A stretch of 11,726 nt of DNA, taken from assembly GCA_003353825.1 (NCBI GenBank), contig PIVW01000151.1, forward strand, positions 1-11,726, in the 5' to 3' direction. Positions 1 through 7,400 of this stretch are shown here, one piece after another (positions within the stretch are counted from its first letter, which is position 1; the number at the start of each line of letters is the position of its first letter). The DNA comes from Chloroflexota bacterium (lineage in GTDB: Bacteria; Chloroflexota; Anaerolineae; J102). Position numbers and translations under genes: made by a program. Under the pieces are notes generated by a model that saw only the letters and a program-made list of their open reading frames with translations, had not been told where the DNA came from and searched no databases.

Positions 1-925
1 GGCAGTCCTCACACTGCGGCATATGCCCCTCATCCTGACTGTAACTGCTATGTTGCCACTCCAGATAGGGTACCTGCTCCGGGAACAGTCCATTCTTTCC
101 ATCAGGGGCAGCAAAAGCTGTGAAGAGGGTGTGGCAGGTCGCGCAGAAGCTGGACGTTTGCATGTATTCACCCTGCTTGGGAGCGTAGCCGGACCCGGCT
201 CGCATGATCGACGCAAACATGCTCGGAGGATCGGGATAGGGCCCAAACAAAGCGCGGTCAGGGAACTGCGTGGCCATATCGACCACAAAACGTCCTCCAA
301 AGGAAGCGTCTGTTCCCAGGCCGTCCGCCTGTATCTGGTGGCATAGCGCACATGAGACACCATCCATGGCTGCGTCATGAAACTGATTTTCGGGGTTGAG
401 GAAGCCTTCTCCAAACATCTTTGGCATCTGTCCTTGAGCGACGGCCTGCGTATAAGCCATGGGCATGTGGCAGCGCGAGCATGTTGCCTCGATCTCAGCG
501 CCCGCCTCCGGGTTCCGCCTAACCTCTGTGCTAACCTTGGCCAGATACAAGGGATCTCGAGCTGCATTGGCCATCATAGTCGAACGCCAGTGCGTGCTGT
601 TGGTCACATCGGCGCCGGTCTCATCCTTCAGATCTGAATGGCAATTAGCGCAGAGAGCTGGCCCTGCAAAACTATTACTTCTGAAGTCGTGCAGGGGAAG
701 GCCAGGGGCAGGGGCAGGCTCGACCGGTTCTGGCTGAGGGGGCAATAGTGGAAAACTCATAGCATTGCCGGTCAAAGGCAAAAAGATGTCAGGTTGGGGT
801 GATGAGGGTAGCCAGAAGGAGCCATCCTTGCGCAGAGGATCCCCTTTTACTACACCAAAACTGATAACTATCATGACACCAGCCGCAACCACCAAAAATA
901 GCGAAAATGCACGAGGTTTCATCAT
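1..925 (-). CDS. Multiheme cytochrome c family protein, 5' portion (3' end beyond window)
   Basis: Read on the minus strand from 925, the frame stays open to the window edge (about 308 codons). It shows four complete heme c motifs: CANCH (residues 92-96), CSRCH (149-153), CALCH (192-196) and CATCH (261-265). A fifth, CEDC at 305-308, is cut by the edge just before its expected His. The N-terminus is basic (MMKPR) followed by a hydrophobic stretch at about 7-26, an export signal or membrane anchor, then a Pro/Glu/Ala-rich linker at about 60-80. Segments such as STHWRSTMMANAARDP, DGVSCALCHQI and FPEQVPYLEW recall the cytochrome c-554-related multiheme proteins of Chloroflexota and Planctomycetota. 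It should act in electron transfer on the outer face of the membrane; its redox partner is unknown. The start is either of two adjacent ATGs (925 or 922). AGGAG at 930-934 lies 4 nt from the first and 7 nt from the second, which favours 922 slightly. Family fairly sure; exact function not. Confidence 0.88.
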   Translation of the reverse strand, partial: MMKPRAFSLFLVVAAGVMIVISFGVVKGDPLRKDGSFWLPSSPQPDIFLPLTGNAMSFPLLPPQPEPVEPAPAPGLPLHDFRSNSFAGPALCANCHSDLKDETGADVTNSTHWRSTMMANAARDPLYLAKVSTEVRRNPEAGAEIEATCSRCHMPMAYTQAVAQGQMPKMFGEGFLNPENQFHDAAMDGVSCALCHQIQADGLGTDASFGGRFVVDMATQFPDRALFGPYPDPPSMFASIMRAGSGYAPKQGEYMQTSSFCATCHTLFTAFAAPDGKNGLFPEQVPYLEWQHSSYSQDEGHMPQCEDC

Positions 926-1203
926 CCTTCTCCTGTCAAATAACTGAGGCAAGGCAAGCGCCCGATGTCTATTTATACACATGTAATACCACTGTTCTAT
1001 AGGAACTGTACAGGCGCTAAGCTAATACTGCTTTGGTAATCGTGAAATCGAACGCAGGTGACGCAGGAAAGGCCGATCTCCGCAAGTTCAAAAACGTAAG
1101 ATCAGTTTAATCTGTGGTTGGTTTTGGCTCTGATGAACCATTTTCGTGTGCTACCATAGCAGTCACATTCTATCAAACTGGCAATGGTTGCTGATATCAA
1201 CTA
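926..1203. other. Divergent intergenic region with overlapping palindromes
   Basis: No convincing gene is present between the minus-strand cytochrome and the plus-strand AHSA1 gene. Visible elements are GTTC-TATAG-GAAC (994-1006) overlapping the perfect palindrome CTGTACAG (1006-1013), with ACTGT repeated directly at 991 and 1005. On the minus strand TATAAA (972-977) could be a -10 box for the cytochrome, but I see no good -35 at 16-18 bp from it. A plus-strand reading frame open from an ATG at 1146 is treated as untranslated upstream sequence (see the AHSA1 entry). Confidence 0.4.
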
Positions 1204-1232
1204 TTGTAGGCTACTGTACCCTTTGTTACAAT
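1204..1232 (+). promoter_or_regulatory. Sigma70-like promoter for the AHSA1 gene
   Basis: TTGTAG (1204-1209) and TACAAT (1227-1232) are separated by exactly 17 bp, each close to consensus. Transcription would begin near 1239. That lies downstream of the upstream in-frame ATG at 1146 and about 100 nt before the ATG at 1338. The site therefore helps decide the gene start. Not tested. Confidence 0.55.
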
Positions 1233-1337
1233 CCACGATCAACAGAGAGATCGTTAGGTTCCCTACAGCAAAAACCTTTAATTCCACCCATAATGGAACG
1301 GATGTTCGGTTCTATTCCTTCTCCGCATAATTCGACC

Positions 1338-1760
1338 ATGCCAGATATCTTACACGAAGTTTTGATTGATGCTCCACCAGCAGTAGTCTACGATGCCATC
1401 TCCCAAGAAAGGGGGTTGCAAGCCTGGTGGACGCGTGATTGCACTGTAGGCAGTAGCGTAGGTTCGATAGCGCAGTTTCGCTTCAATGGCGGGAGGGTCA
1501 CCTTCAGCATTCGGATCGATGAACTAGACGAAAATGAACGTGTTGTCTGGTACTGTCTCGGTGCTGATCCTGAGTGGCAAGATACTCGAATCGTGTATGA
1601 GATATACGAAAAACACGGGATGACAGCCGTTGATTTCAGGCATCTGGATTGGCGCAGCACAGAAGGCATCTTCGCGATGTGCAACTATGACTGGGCAAAG
1701 TATCTCACAAGCCTAAAATCTTATGCCGAAACCGGACAGGGTCAGCCGCATCTGGGATAG
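1338..1760 (+). CDS. SRPBCC/AHSA1-like domain protein
   Basis: A 140-residue soluble protein that is a single START/Bet v1-like domain of the AHSA1 (Activator of Hsp90 ATPase homologue) type. Hallmarks: the N-terminal strand and helix HEVLIDAPPAVVYDAIS (6-22), GLQAWWT (26-32), the mid-domain EWQDTRIVYEI (79-89), and the C-terminal amphipathic helix NYDWAKYLTSLKSYAETG (116-133), a usual ending in this family. Such domains form a deep hydrophobic cavity; the ligand cannot be predicted. The frame is open back to 1146, but those residues (rich in Cys, Ser, Trp) look unconserved. The likely promoter at 1204-1232 starts transcription after 1146, and the fold begins at MPDILHEV, so 1338 is chosen. 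In-frame ATGs at 1293 and 1302 are alternatives. No clear Shine-Dalgarno is seen for any of them. The VOC gene follows 46 nt later. Confidence 0.85.
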   Translation: MPDILHEVLIDAPPAVVYDAISQERGLQAWWTRDCTVGSSVGSIAQFRFNGGRVTFSIRIDELDENERVVWYCLGADPEWQDTRIVYEIYEKHGMTAVDFRHLDWRSTEGIFAMCNYDWAKYLTSLKSYAETGQGQPHLG

Positions 1761-1806
1761 CGCCACATAAATGGAGCGCTTACATTTACCAACACGGAGT
1801 AACATC

Positions 1807-2184
1807 ATGCCACGCGTAGTACATTTTGAATTTGCAGTCGAAGATGCTGAACGAGCGATGGCCTTTTACCAGAAGGTCTTTGGTTGGCAGGTCATGAAGT
1901 GGGAAGGGCCCGTAGATTATTGGCTGATCCGCACCGGCGAAGAGGGCCAGCCAGGTATCGATGGCGCCCTGATGCGACGCCAGGAAGACTGGCCCAGTAT
2001 CATCAATACAGTCGATGTCGAGGATCTGGACGCCAGCCTCCAGGCAGTGCAAGATCAGGGTGGCGCCCTTGCCGGCCCCAAAACAACTATCCCTGGCGTT
2101 GGTTATATGGCTTATGTAAAAGACACAGAAGGCAATATTTTGGGGATGATGCAAAGTGATCCCGCAGCCACAGTGGAAGCATAA
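1807..2184 (+). CDS. VOC family (glyoxalase/bleomycin resistance/dioxygenase fold) protein
   Basis: A 125-residue protein with one pair of beta-alpha-beta-beta-beta modules. VVHFEFAVEDAERAMAFYQ (4-22) starts module one, with His6 and Glu8 in the positions commonly used for metal binding; FYQKVFGWQV is the usual helix and turn. Module two begins at NTVDVEDLDASLQAV (67-81) and ends with DTEGNILGMMQ (106-116), whose Glu108 is the typical last metal ligand. It is close to the PhnB/glyoxalase-like group often filed as putative glyoxalase; the substrate is unknown. GGAG at 1796-1799, 7 nt before the ATG at 1807, decides the start; an in-frame ATG at 1771 lacks such a site. It probably shares a transcript with the AHSA1 gene upstream. 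Confidence 0.88.
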   Translation: MPRVVHFEFAVEDAERAMAFYQKVFGWQVMKWEGPVDYWLIRTGEEGQPGIDGALMRRQEDWPSIINTVDVEDLDASLQAVQDQGGALAGPKTTIPGVGYMAYVKDTEGNILGMMQSDPAATVEA

Positions 2185-2206
2185 GGCGAATTCCAAGAAA
2201 TGATGT

Positions 2207-2224
2207 GTTGCGAGTTGCGAGTTG
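2207..2224. repeat. Heptamer tandem repeat GTTGCGA
   Basis: GTTGCGA occurs twice in tandem (2207-2213 and 2214-2220), followed by a partial third copy GTTG. It lies just after the VOC stop codon. Short, exact, non-coding. Confidence 0.6.
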
Positions 2225-2332
2225 TTTATGCTGACGAACCACGCCTTACTAGGGTGAGTGACGCAAATTCCGCAGGGGCCTGGCGATTGTTCCCGGACTA
2301 CGCTGATATAAGTGACTTGACGACGAAGTGAT

Positions 2333-2364
2333 CACCCTATCACCTTGTCACCCCTTCACCTTGT
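2333..2364. repeat. Degenerate 8-bp tandem repeat (CACCTTGT type)
   Basis: Four contiguous octamers: CACCCTAT, CACCTTGT, CACCCCTT, CACCTTGT. The second and fourth are identical, so the tract also reads as a 16-bp period. It sits in a gap between small genes and resembles the low-complexity tracts common between genes in Chloroflexota and cyanobacteria (from memory). Confidence 0.6.
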
Positions 2365-2452
2365 CAGATCAGAGATCAAGATCGTCAAAAAGTTGTCGAT
2401 GATCTCGAATAAGCGCCTAACCTTCTAAAGGATGACAAAAGGAGAATCGACG

Positions 2453-2926
2453 TTGGAAACAGCACAAGCCATCTTGCAGATTTATAAAGGCAATCAGTTT
2501 GTCATTGCCCGTAACATCGAGAGCTTAACACATGAAGAGAGTCTGCGTCAGCCGGAAATCAAAGCCAATAATCTAAACTGGATCCTGGGGCACATCATCG
2601 TCGGTCGCATGCGTTCGTTCAGCTTATTAGGTATCGATCCGATTTGGAGGGAGGATAAGGTAAAACTGTATGAGAGAGGATCGGACAGGGTTACGGTGGC
2701 GACCGCTCTCCTTCTCGCCGACCTGGAGGCTGATCTCAACCTGACGATGGCGTCCCTGACAGAGGCATTGTCGAACGTCGATGACACCGCCCTAGAACAA
2801 CCCTCAGAAGATGGCCGCACGGTCGGGCAGCAGTTGCTGAGCCAGGCCTGGCACGAAACTTATCACGCCGGACAAACCGACTTCCTGCGCAGATTGGCAG
2901 GCAAACAAGAAGGAGGCATTAGATAA
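2453..2926 (+). CDS. DinB/YfiT-like putative metal-dependent four-helix protein
   Basis: About 157 residues, predicted mostly helical, matching the DinB_2/DUF664 four-helix bundle (DinB-like damage-inducible, YfiT and bacillithiol-transferase superfamily; unrelated to DNA polymerase IV despite the name). The three expected metal ligands are visible: His47 in NWILGH and the helix-4 pair His134/His138 in WHETYHAG. Members transfer thiol cofactors or have unknown hydrolase or transferase roles; the substrate is not predictable here. Start choice: an in-frame ATG at 2432 has no ribosome site at proper distance. A TTG at 2453 is preceded by AGGAG (2440-2444) with an 8-nt spacer and places the protein start at ETAQAILQIYKGN, a normal family N-terminus; TTG is therefore preferred. 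The stop codon overlaps the next gene's ATG by one base (TAATG), so the two are probably translationally coupled. Confidence 0.82.
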   Translation: METAQAILQIYKGNQFVIARNIESLTHEESLRQPEIKANNLNWILGHIIVGRMRSFSLLGIDPIWREDKVKLYERGSDRVTVATALLLADLEADLNLTMASLTEALSNVDDTALEQPSEDGRTVGQQLLSQAWHETYHAGQTDFLRRLAGKQEGGIR

Positions 2927-3255
2927 TGGCATTTGATGAGACCTTAGCGGCGCGCATTCGTAGCGCACTCTCCGAACAAACAGGCTTGACCGAAAAGAAG
3001 ATGTTTGGAGGCATCGCTTTTATGATCAACGGCAATATGTGTGTCGGTGTCAGCAACGACAGTCTGATGGCGCGTGTTGGGGCAGACAAAGCCTCCCTGG
3101 CGTTCGTCGACCCCAATATCGGCCCCTTCGGTCCCACTGGTCGTCCCATGAAGGATTGGGTACTTATCAGCCCTGCCGGTATCGAGCAAGAGGCTGACTT
3201 CAAAGGTTGGTTACAGCAGGCTGTGGAATTTACGATTGCCTTACCACCCAAATGA
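2926..3255 (+). CDS. TfoX/Sxy family N-terminal domain protein
   Basis: A 109-residue protein consisting only of the TfoX N-terminal domain. KKMFGGIAFMINGNMCVGV (24-42) is the family signature, and the later GRPMKDWV (72-79) followed by a C-terminal helix (about 90-103) completes the small alpha/beta fold. Full-length TfoX/Sxy activates competence genes in Gammaproteobacteria and also has a C-terminal helix-hairpin-helix domain, which is absent here, so a competence role should not be assumed. Single-domain forms are common beside AHSA1, VOC and DinB-like genes, and their role is unknown. GGAGG at 2912-2916 lies 9 nt before the ATG, inside the end of the upstream gene, and the one-base overlap makes an operon near certain. 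Confidence 0.88.
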   Translation: MAFDETLAARIRSALSEQTGLTEKKMFGGIAFMINGNMCVGVSNDSLMARVGADKASLAFVDPNIGPFGPTGRPMKDWVLISPAGIEQEADFKGWLQQAVEFTIALPPK

Positions 3256-3308
3256 GAGGCCGCGAGCGCATTCGAGCTTAACGCACATATGGTTTCGGCA
3301 CATAAACA

Positions 3309-4058
3309 ATGACCCAATCGCCCTTTCCAGACATGGACCCGTATCTGGAGGCGCCAGATCTTTGGCCGGACGTTCATAGCCGCCTGATGAACATTATCGC
3401 GGAGCTATTGGCCCCTGCATTGGCGCCGGATTATGTCGCTGAACTTGAGTCACAAGTGGTAATTGAACGAATTGATGATGCTTCTGATCGATACTATATC
3501 AGACCGGAATCGTACGAACCTTATGAGGTGGCAAAGCCCGTCCAGGTTCGTGTATCACTCGATGGGTCTGTCCGGCAATTGACGGTTCATCTACGTAATA
3601 GGAAGTCTGGAAAGCTGGTAACTGTAATCGAACTCTTTTCGCCAGTCAATAAAAGACAGGGCAACGGCAGAAAAGAGTATCTAGAGAAACGGCAAGGATA
3701 TTTGTCCTCACCAGTACACTTCGTGGAAATCGATCTCCTGCGTATGTTTCCTCGCATGCCCTTCCAGAACCCCTTACCACCCGCAGATTATCTTATCATG
3801 ATCTCTCCTTGGGGTGAACGCCCAGATACCGATGTCTGGCCCGTTCACATTCGCCAACGGCTGCCCGCGCTGCCAATCCCACTACTCGACCCAGACCCGC
3901 CAGCCCAGCTTGATGTAGAGGAGGCGCTGCGCATCGCCTACCAACGTGCTCGATATGATCTTCGCATCGATTACACGAAGCTGCCCGAACCGCCGCTTGC
4001 GGAGCCGGATGCTGAGTGGGCAAAGATGTGCATATCACGCCACCAGCCAGCACTGTGA
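3309..4058 (+). CDS. DUF4058 family protein
   Basis: 249 residues with the characteristic N-terminus SPFPDMDPYLEAPDLWPDVH (4-23) and conserved core TVIELFSPVNKRQGNGRKEY (105-124) followed by a VEIDLLR segment (139-145). The length is normal for the family. DUF4058 proteins are abundant and often multicopy in Chloroflexota and cyanobacteria; no activity is established that I know of. The E108-to-K115 stretch and the E140-I-D142 pair on strand-like segments recall the spacing of acidic residues in PD-(D/E)XK-type nuclease folds, but this is only a guess. The C-terminus is rich in Pro and acidic residues. No good Shine-Dalgarno precedes the ATG. It sits 53 nt after the TfoX gene on the same strand, and its stop codon lies in a repeat just before the ileS promoter. 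Confidence 0.85.
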   Translation: MTQSPFPDMDPYLEAPDLWPDVHSRLMNIIAELLAPALAPDYVAELESQVVIERIDDASDRYYIRPESYEPYEVAKPVQVRVSLDGSVRQLTVHLRNRKSGKLVTVIELFSPVNKRQGNGRKEYLEKRQGYLSSPVHFVEIDLLRMFPRMPFQNPLPPADYLIMISPWGERPDTDVWPVHIRQRLPALPIPLLDPDPPAQLDVEEALRIAYQRARYDLRIDYTKLPEPPLAEPDAEWAKMCISRHQPAL

Positions 4059-4068
4059 AGCACTGTGA
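4050..4068. repeat. Direct repeat GCACTGTGA upstream of the ileS promoter
   Basis: GCACTGTGA occurs at 4050-4058 and 4060-4068 with a 10-bp period, about one helical turn. It ends 2 bp before the -35 box of the ileS promoter. The first copy includes the stop codon of the DUF4058 gene. It could be an activator site or coincidence. Confidence 0.45.
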
Positions 4069-4070
4069 TC

Positions 4071-4099
4071 TTGACATCCATCTGACCAACTGCTAGACT
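4071..4099 (+). promoter_or_regulatory. Sigma70 promoter of the ileS leader
   Basis: A perfect -35 TTGACA (4071-4076) and a -10 TAGACT (4094-4099) are separated by 17 bp, putting the start near 4106. This lies just upstream of the T-box leader, exactly where its promoter should be. Confidence 0.8.
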
Positions 4100-4140
4100 T
4101 TCGGTTCTAAAGAATAAGATGTCCCTTCTAAAAAGTTAAG

Positions 4141-4416
4141 ATGGAGACGAGTAGACGAGCCTGATTAGGCCCAGCGAGTCTGGAAATGGTGAGAGCCAGG
4201 CGCCGAATCGCCGTCGGAAATCCCTCCGGAGCTGCCAACTGAACGGTCATTCGCATACCTACTAAGTTCGGCCGGGTTCGTAGCCCGTTATCAAACACGA
4301 GGAGATGTTGGTCTCCTATCGAGTGTAACGCGACTGAATTGCGTTAAAGCAGGGTGGTACCGCGGAAGCATGCACACAATAGCGCTTTCGTCCCTGAGCG
4401 GACGATGGCGTTTTTT
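4141..4416 (+). promoter_or_regulatory. T-box riboswitch, isoleucine specificity (ileS leader)
   Basis: A full transcriptional T-box. Stem I: GGAG 4143-4146 pairs with CTCC 4224-4227. The specifier loop has AGTA (4150-4153) opposite GAA (4217-4219), giving the specifier codon ATC (Ile) at 4220-4222. Above it, GACG 4154-4157 pairs with CGTC 4212-4215. The distal part has AGCGAG (4173-4178), CTGG/CCAG (4180-4183/4196-4199) and the ATGGTGAGAG apical loop, the two sequences that stack on the tRNA elbow. A stem II candidate is CTGAAC 4239-4244 with GTTCGG 4266-4271, then hairpins GGAGA/TCTCC (4301-4316) and TAACGC/GCGTTA (4326-4346). The T-box AGGGTGGTACCGCGG is at 4351-4365. Its TGGT (4355-4358) pairs with the tRNA end; the final T fits discriminator A73 of tRNA-Ile. 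Antiterminator: CAGGG 4350-4354 with CCCTG 4392-4396, and CGGAAGC 4363-4369 with GCTTTCG 4384-4390. Uncharged tRNA-Ile should permit readthrough into ileS. Confidence 0.96.
4381..4416 (+). terminator. Intrinsic terminator of the ileS T-box
   Basis: The hairpin AGCGC-TTT-CGTCC (4381-4393) pairs with GGACG-A-TGGCG-TT (4400-4412) around the loop CTGAGC, with a single T-T mismatch, and runs into TTTTTT (4411-4416). Its left arm is the strand used by the antiterminator, so the two structures exclude each other. This is how the leader switches. Confidence 0.92.
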
Positions 4417-4483
4417 GTGCGTCCGAAAAACGGAAATTATCCACTAAGACTTGAACTTATTCTATTCTGAAGGAGTACGCATC

Positions 4484-7400
4484 ATGCCATTCAAAGACGT
4501 ACCATCTGACGTAGATTATGTAAAACAAGAACATGAGGTGCTCGATTTCTGGAAAGAAACCGATGCATTTAATAAACTGCGAGAATTACGCAAAGGCCAG
4601 CCCGTCTGGTCTTTCATCGACGGTCCCATCACCGCCAACAATCCCATGGGCGTTCACCATGGTTGGGGCCGTACTTACAAGGATATCTACAATCGCTACT
4701 GGTCGATGCGTGGACGCGAGTTGCGCTACCAAAATGGCTTTGATTGTCAGGGATTGTGGGTTGAGGTGGAAGTAGAAAAGGAACTCGGTTTCGAAACCAA
4801 GAAAGACATCGAGGCCCACGGCCTGGAATCTTTTGTACGCCACTGCAAAGCGCGCGTCCTCAAGTATTCCGCCGTACAGACCGACCAATCCACCCGCTTG
4901 GGTTATTGGATGGACTGGAATGATACCGAGCAGTTGAATTGGCTGGCCGATACATTGTTGGAGAATCCAGAAGAGGTCATCACAGTCGCTGGCCCCGAAG
5001 GGCCGGTCACGGGCACTGTCGAAAATATCGTCGGCCGCCTGGGCATGCCTGAGATGGGGGGTAGCTACTACACCTTTGCCACCGAAAATAACTACATGAT
5101 CTGGACCTTCTTAAAAACCTGTTGGGAGAAAGGATGGCTCTACCAGGGCGCCGATGTCATGCCCTGGTGCCCACGCTGTGCAACCGGCATCAGCCAGCAT
5201 GAGATCGTCACCGATGGCTATCGCGAGATCACTCATCGCAGTGTCACGGTACGATTTCCCCTGCGAGACAGACCCGGCGAATCGCTGTTAGTCTGGACTA
5301 CCACACCTTGGACACTGACCAGTAATGTCGCCGCAGCAGTTGGTGCTGATCTTGATTACGTGAAAGTACAGAACGACGAGCATATGCTCTACCTCTCAAA
5401 AGGCACCCTGGGCATACTACAGGGTGATTTCACCGTCATCGAGGAACTCAAAGGTCGGGATATGGAAGGTTGGTACTATGACGGCCCCTTCGACGACCTA
5501 AAGGCAGCACAGACGCCGGGGGGCTACCACCCGCTTGCCCAACTTAACCTCGGTGTGGGAAAAAGTGCCGTAGATGTGCATCAGGTCATCCTTTGGGAAG
5601 GCGTTGGCGAGAGCGAGGGCACAGGCATCGTCCACATCGCTCCCGGCTGCGGCGCCGAGGATTTCGATTTAGGGAAGCAAAATGATTTCCCCTTGCTCGC
5701 TCCCCTGGATGACGAAAGCAAATTCGTCAAGGGCTTTGGCTGGCTGAGTGGTATGCCCGTAGCGGATGTAGTCGAGGGTATCTTCGAAGATATGATGCGC
5801 AAAGGTGTGCTCTATCATGTCGAAGACTACAGCCATCGTTACCCTACCTGTTGGCGCTGTGGCACCGAACTGGTTTTTCGGCTAGTGGATGAATGGTTTA
5901 TCAGCATGGGCGAGCTTTACGACAAACCGCGCGCCGAAGTCAGTGCTGAAGAGAAGAGAAAGAGTCTCCGCTACCAGATCATGGATGTGGTCGATGATAT
6001 CCGCTGGATCCCTGAATTCGGCTATGCCCGAGAACTGGATTGGCTTCGCAACATGCACGATTGGATGATCTCGAAAAAACGATACTGGGGTTTGGCGCTT
6101 CCCATCTGGGTCTGCGATGCCTGTGACCATTACCATGTTGTCGGTGACGAACATGAGTTAAAGGCACTGGCCGTCGAGGGCTGGGATGTATTCGAAGGTC
6201 ATACCCCCCATCGCCCCTTTATCGATGCTGTCAAGCTTACATGCCAGAAATGTGGCGGTGTCATGAGTCGTATCGAGGATGTGGGCAATCCTTGGCTCGA
6301 TGCCGGAATCGTCTCGTTTAGCACGCTGCGCTATCGCTCTGATCCTGAATACTGGCGCAAGTGGTATCCGGCCAACTGGATCAGTGAATCCTTCCCCGGC
6401 CAGTTCCGCAACTGGTTCTATAGCATGCTGGTCATGGGCACAGTACTAGACAACTCCCCTTCCTTCCTGGAGAACTTCGGTTATGCTTCGTTGTTGGCAG
6501 AAGATGGCCGGGAGATGCACAAGAGTTGGGGTAATTCTATCGAATTCAACGAGGCCGCAAACAAGATGGGTGTTGATACCATGCGCTGGTTGTACTGCGC
6601 CCACAAACCCGAGAACAACCTGCTCTTTGGCTTCCACCGGGCCGACGATTCCCGTCGCCAGGTAATGATCCCGCTTTGGAATGTCTATAATTTCCTTGTC
6701 ACTTATGCCAATCTCGATGGTTGGGTGCCAGAGAGTGAGAACTTCGACCCCGCGCTACCAGAAGGCCCAACCCCGGCCGTCAGCAATCCCCTCGACCGCT
6801 GGATGCTGTCCCGCCTGAATCATGTGGCCGCACGCGTAAGCGATGGATTCATCAATTCGGATGCTTTTGCCGCAACGCTCGTCATCGAAGGTCTTGTGGA
6901 GGACCTGACCAACTGGTACGTTCGTCGCAGTCGTCGTCGTTTCTGGAAAGGGGAGCAGGATGACGATAAACGTGATGCTTATGCGACCCTGTACCATGTA
7001 GTGGTCAAGTTGATCCGCACCATCGCCCCGATCATGCCTTTTGTTACCGAAGTGATGTACCAAAACCTGGTGCATTCGATGCAAGATGATGCTCGCTCGA
7101 GTATTCACCATACTGATTGGCCGCTTGCCGATCAAGAGGCCGTCGATGAGGGCCTTCAGGATCAGATGGCTTTGGCACGCCGCATCACCAGCCTGGGTCT
7201 TAGCGCCCGCAACAGTGCCAATTTGCGCGTTCGCCAGCCCCTGGCCAAAACGCTTGTCCATGTGCAGCAAGGGCGCAGTGAACTCACGGCTGACATCCTG
7301 GATATCGTAGCCGATGAACTCAATGTCAAAGCCATCGAATTCGTGGCCGACCCAGAAGCCCTGGTCACCTACAGGCTTCTGCCCAATAATCGCCTACTTG

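Larger units (their letters stand above)
2185..2452. other. Repeat-bearing intergenic gap
   Basis: This stretch separates the AHSA1-VOC pair from the DinB-TfoX pair. It carries no reading frame I can support, but it contains two short tandem repeats (listed separately) and a possible hairpin, GATCGTC (2380-2386) with GATGATC (2398-2404), including one G-T pair. No convincing promoter for the downstream gene was found, although one is expected here. Confidence 0.5.

Noticed and set aside
23..737. Plus-strand frames at the left end
   Set aside because: They lie opposite the minus-strand cytochrome, whose heme motifs, signal segment and ribosome site make it the real gene.
1146..1337. N-terminal extension of the AHSA1 protein from an ATG at 1146
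   Set aside because: The likely promoter start point (about 1239) lies downstream of this ATG, the residues look unlike coding sequence of the family, and the domain begins at 1338.
2926..3255. TfoX gene as evidence for natural competence
   Set aside because: Only the N-terminal domain is present and no competence genes are in the window.
6755..7270. 171-codon minus-strand frame
   Set aside because: It is antisense to the anticodon-binding part of ileS, with no independent signals.
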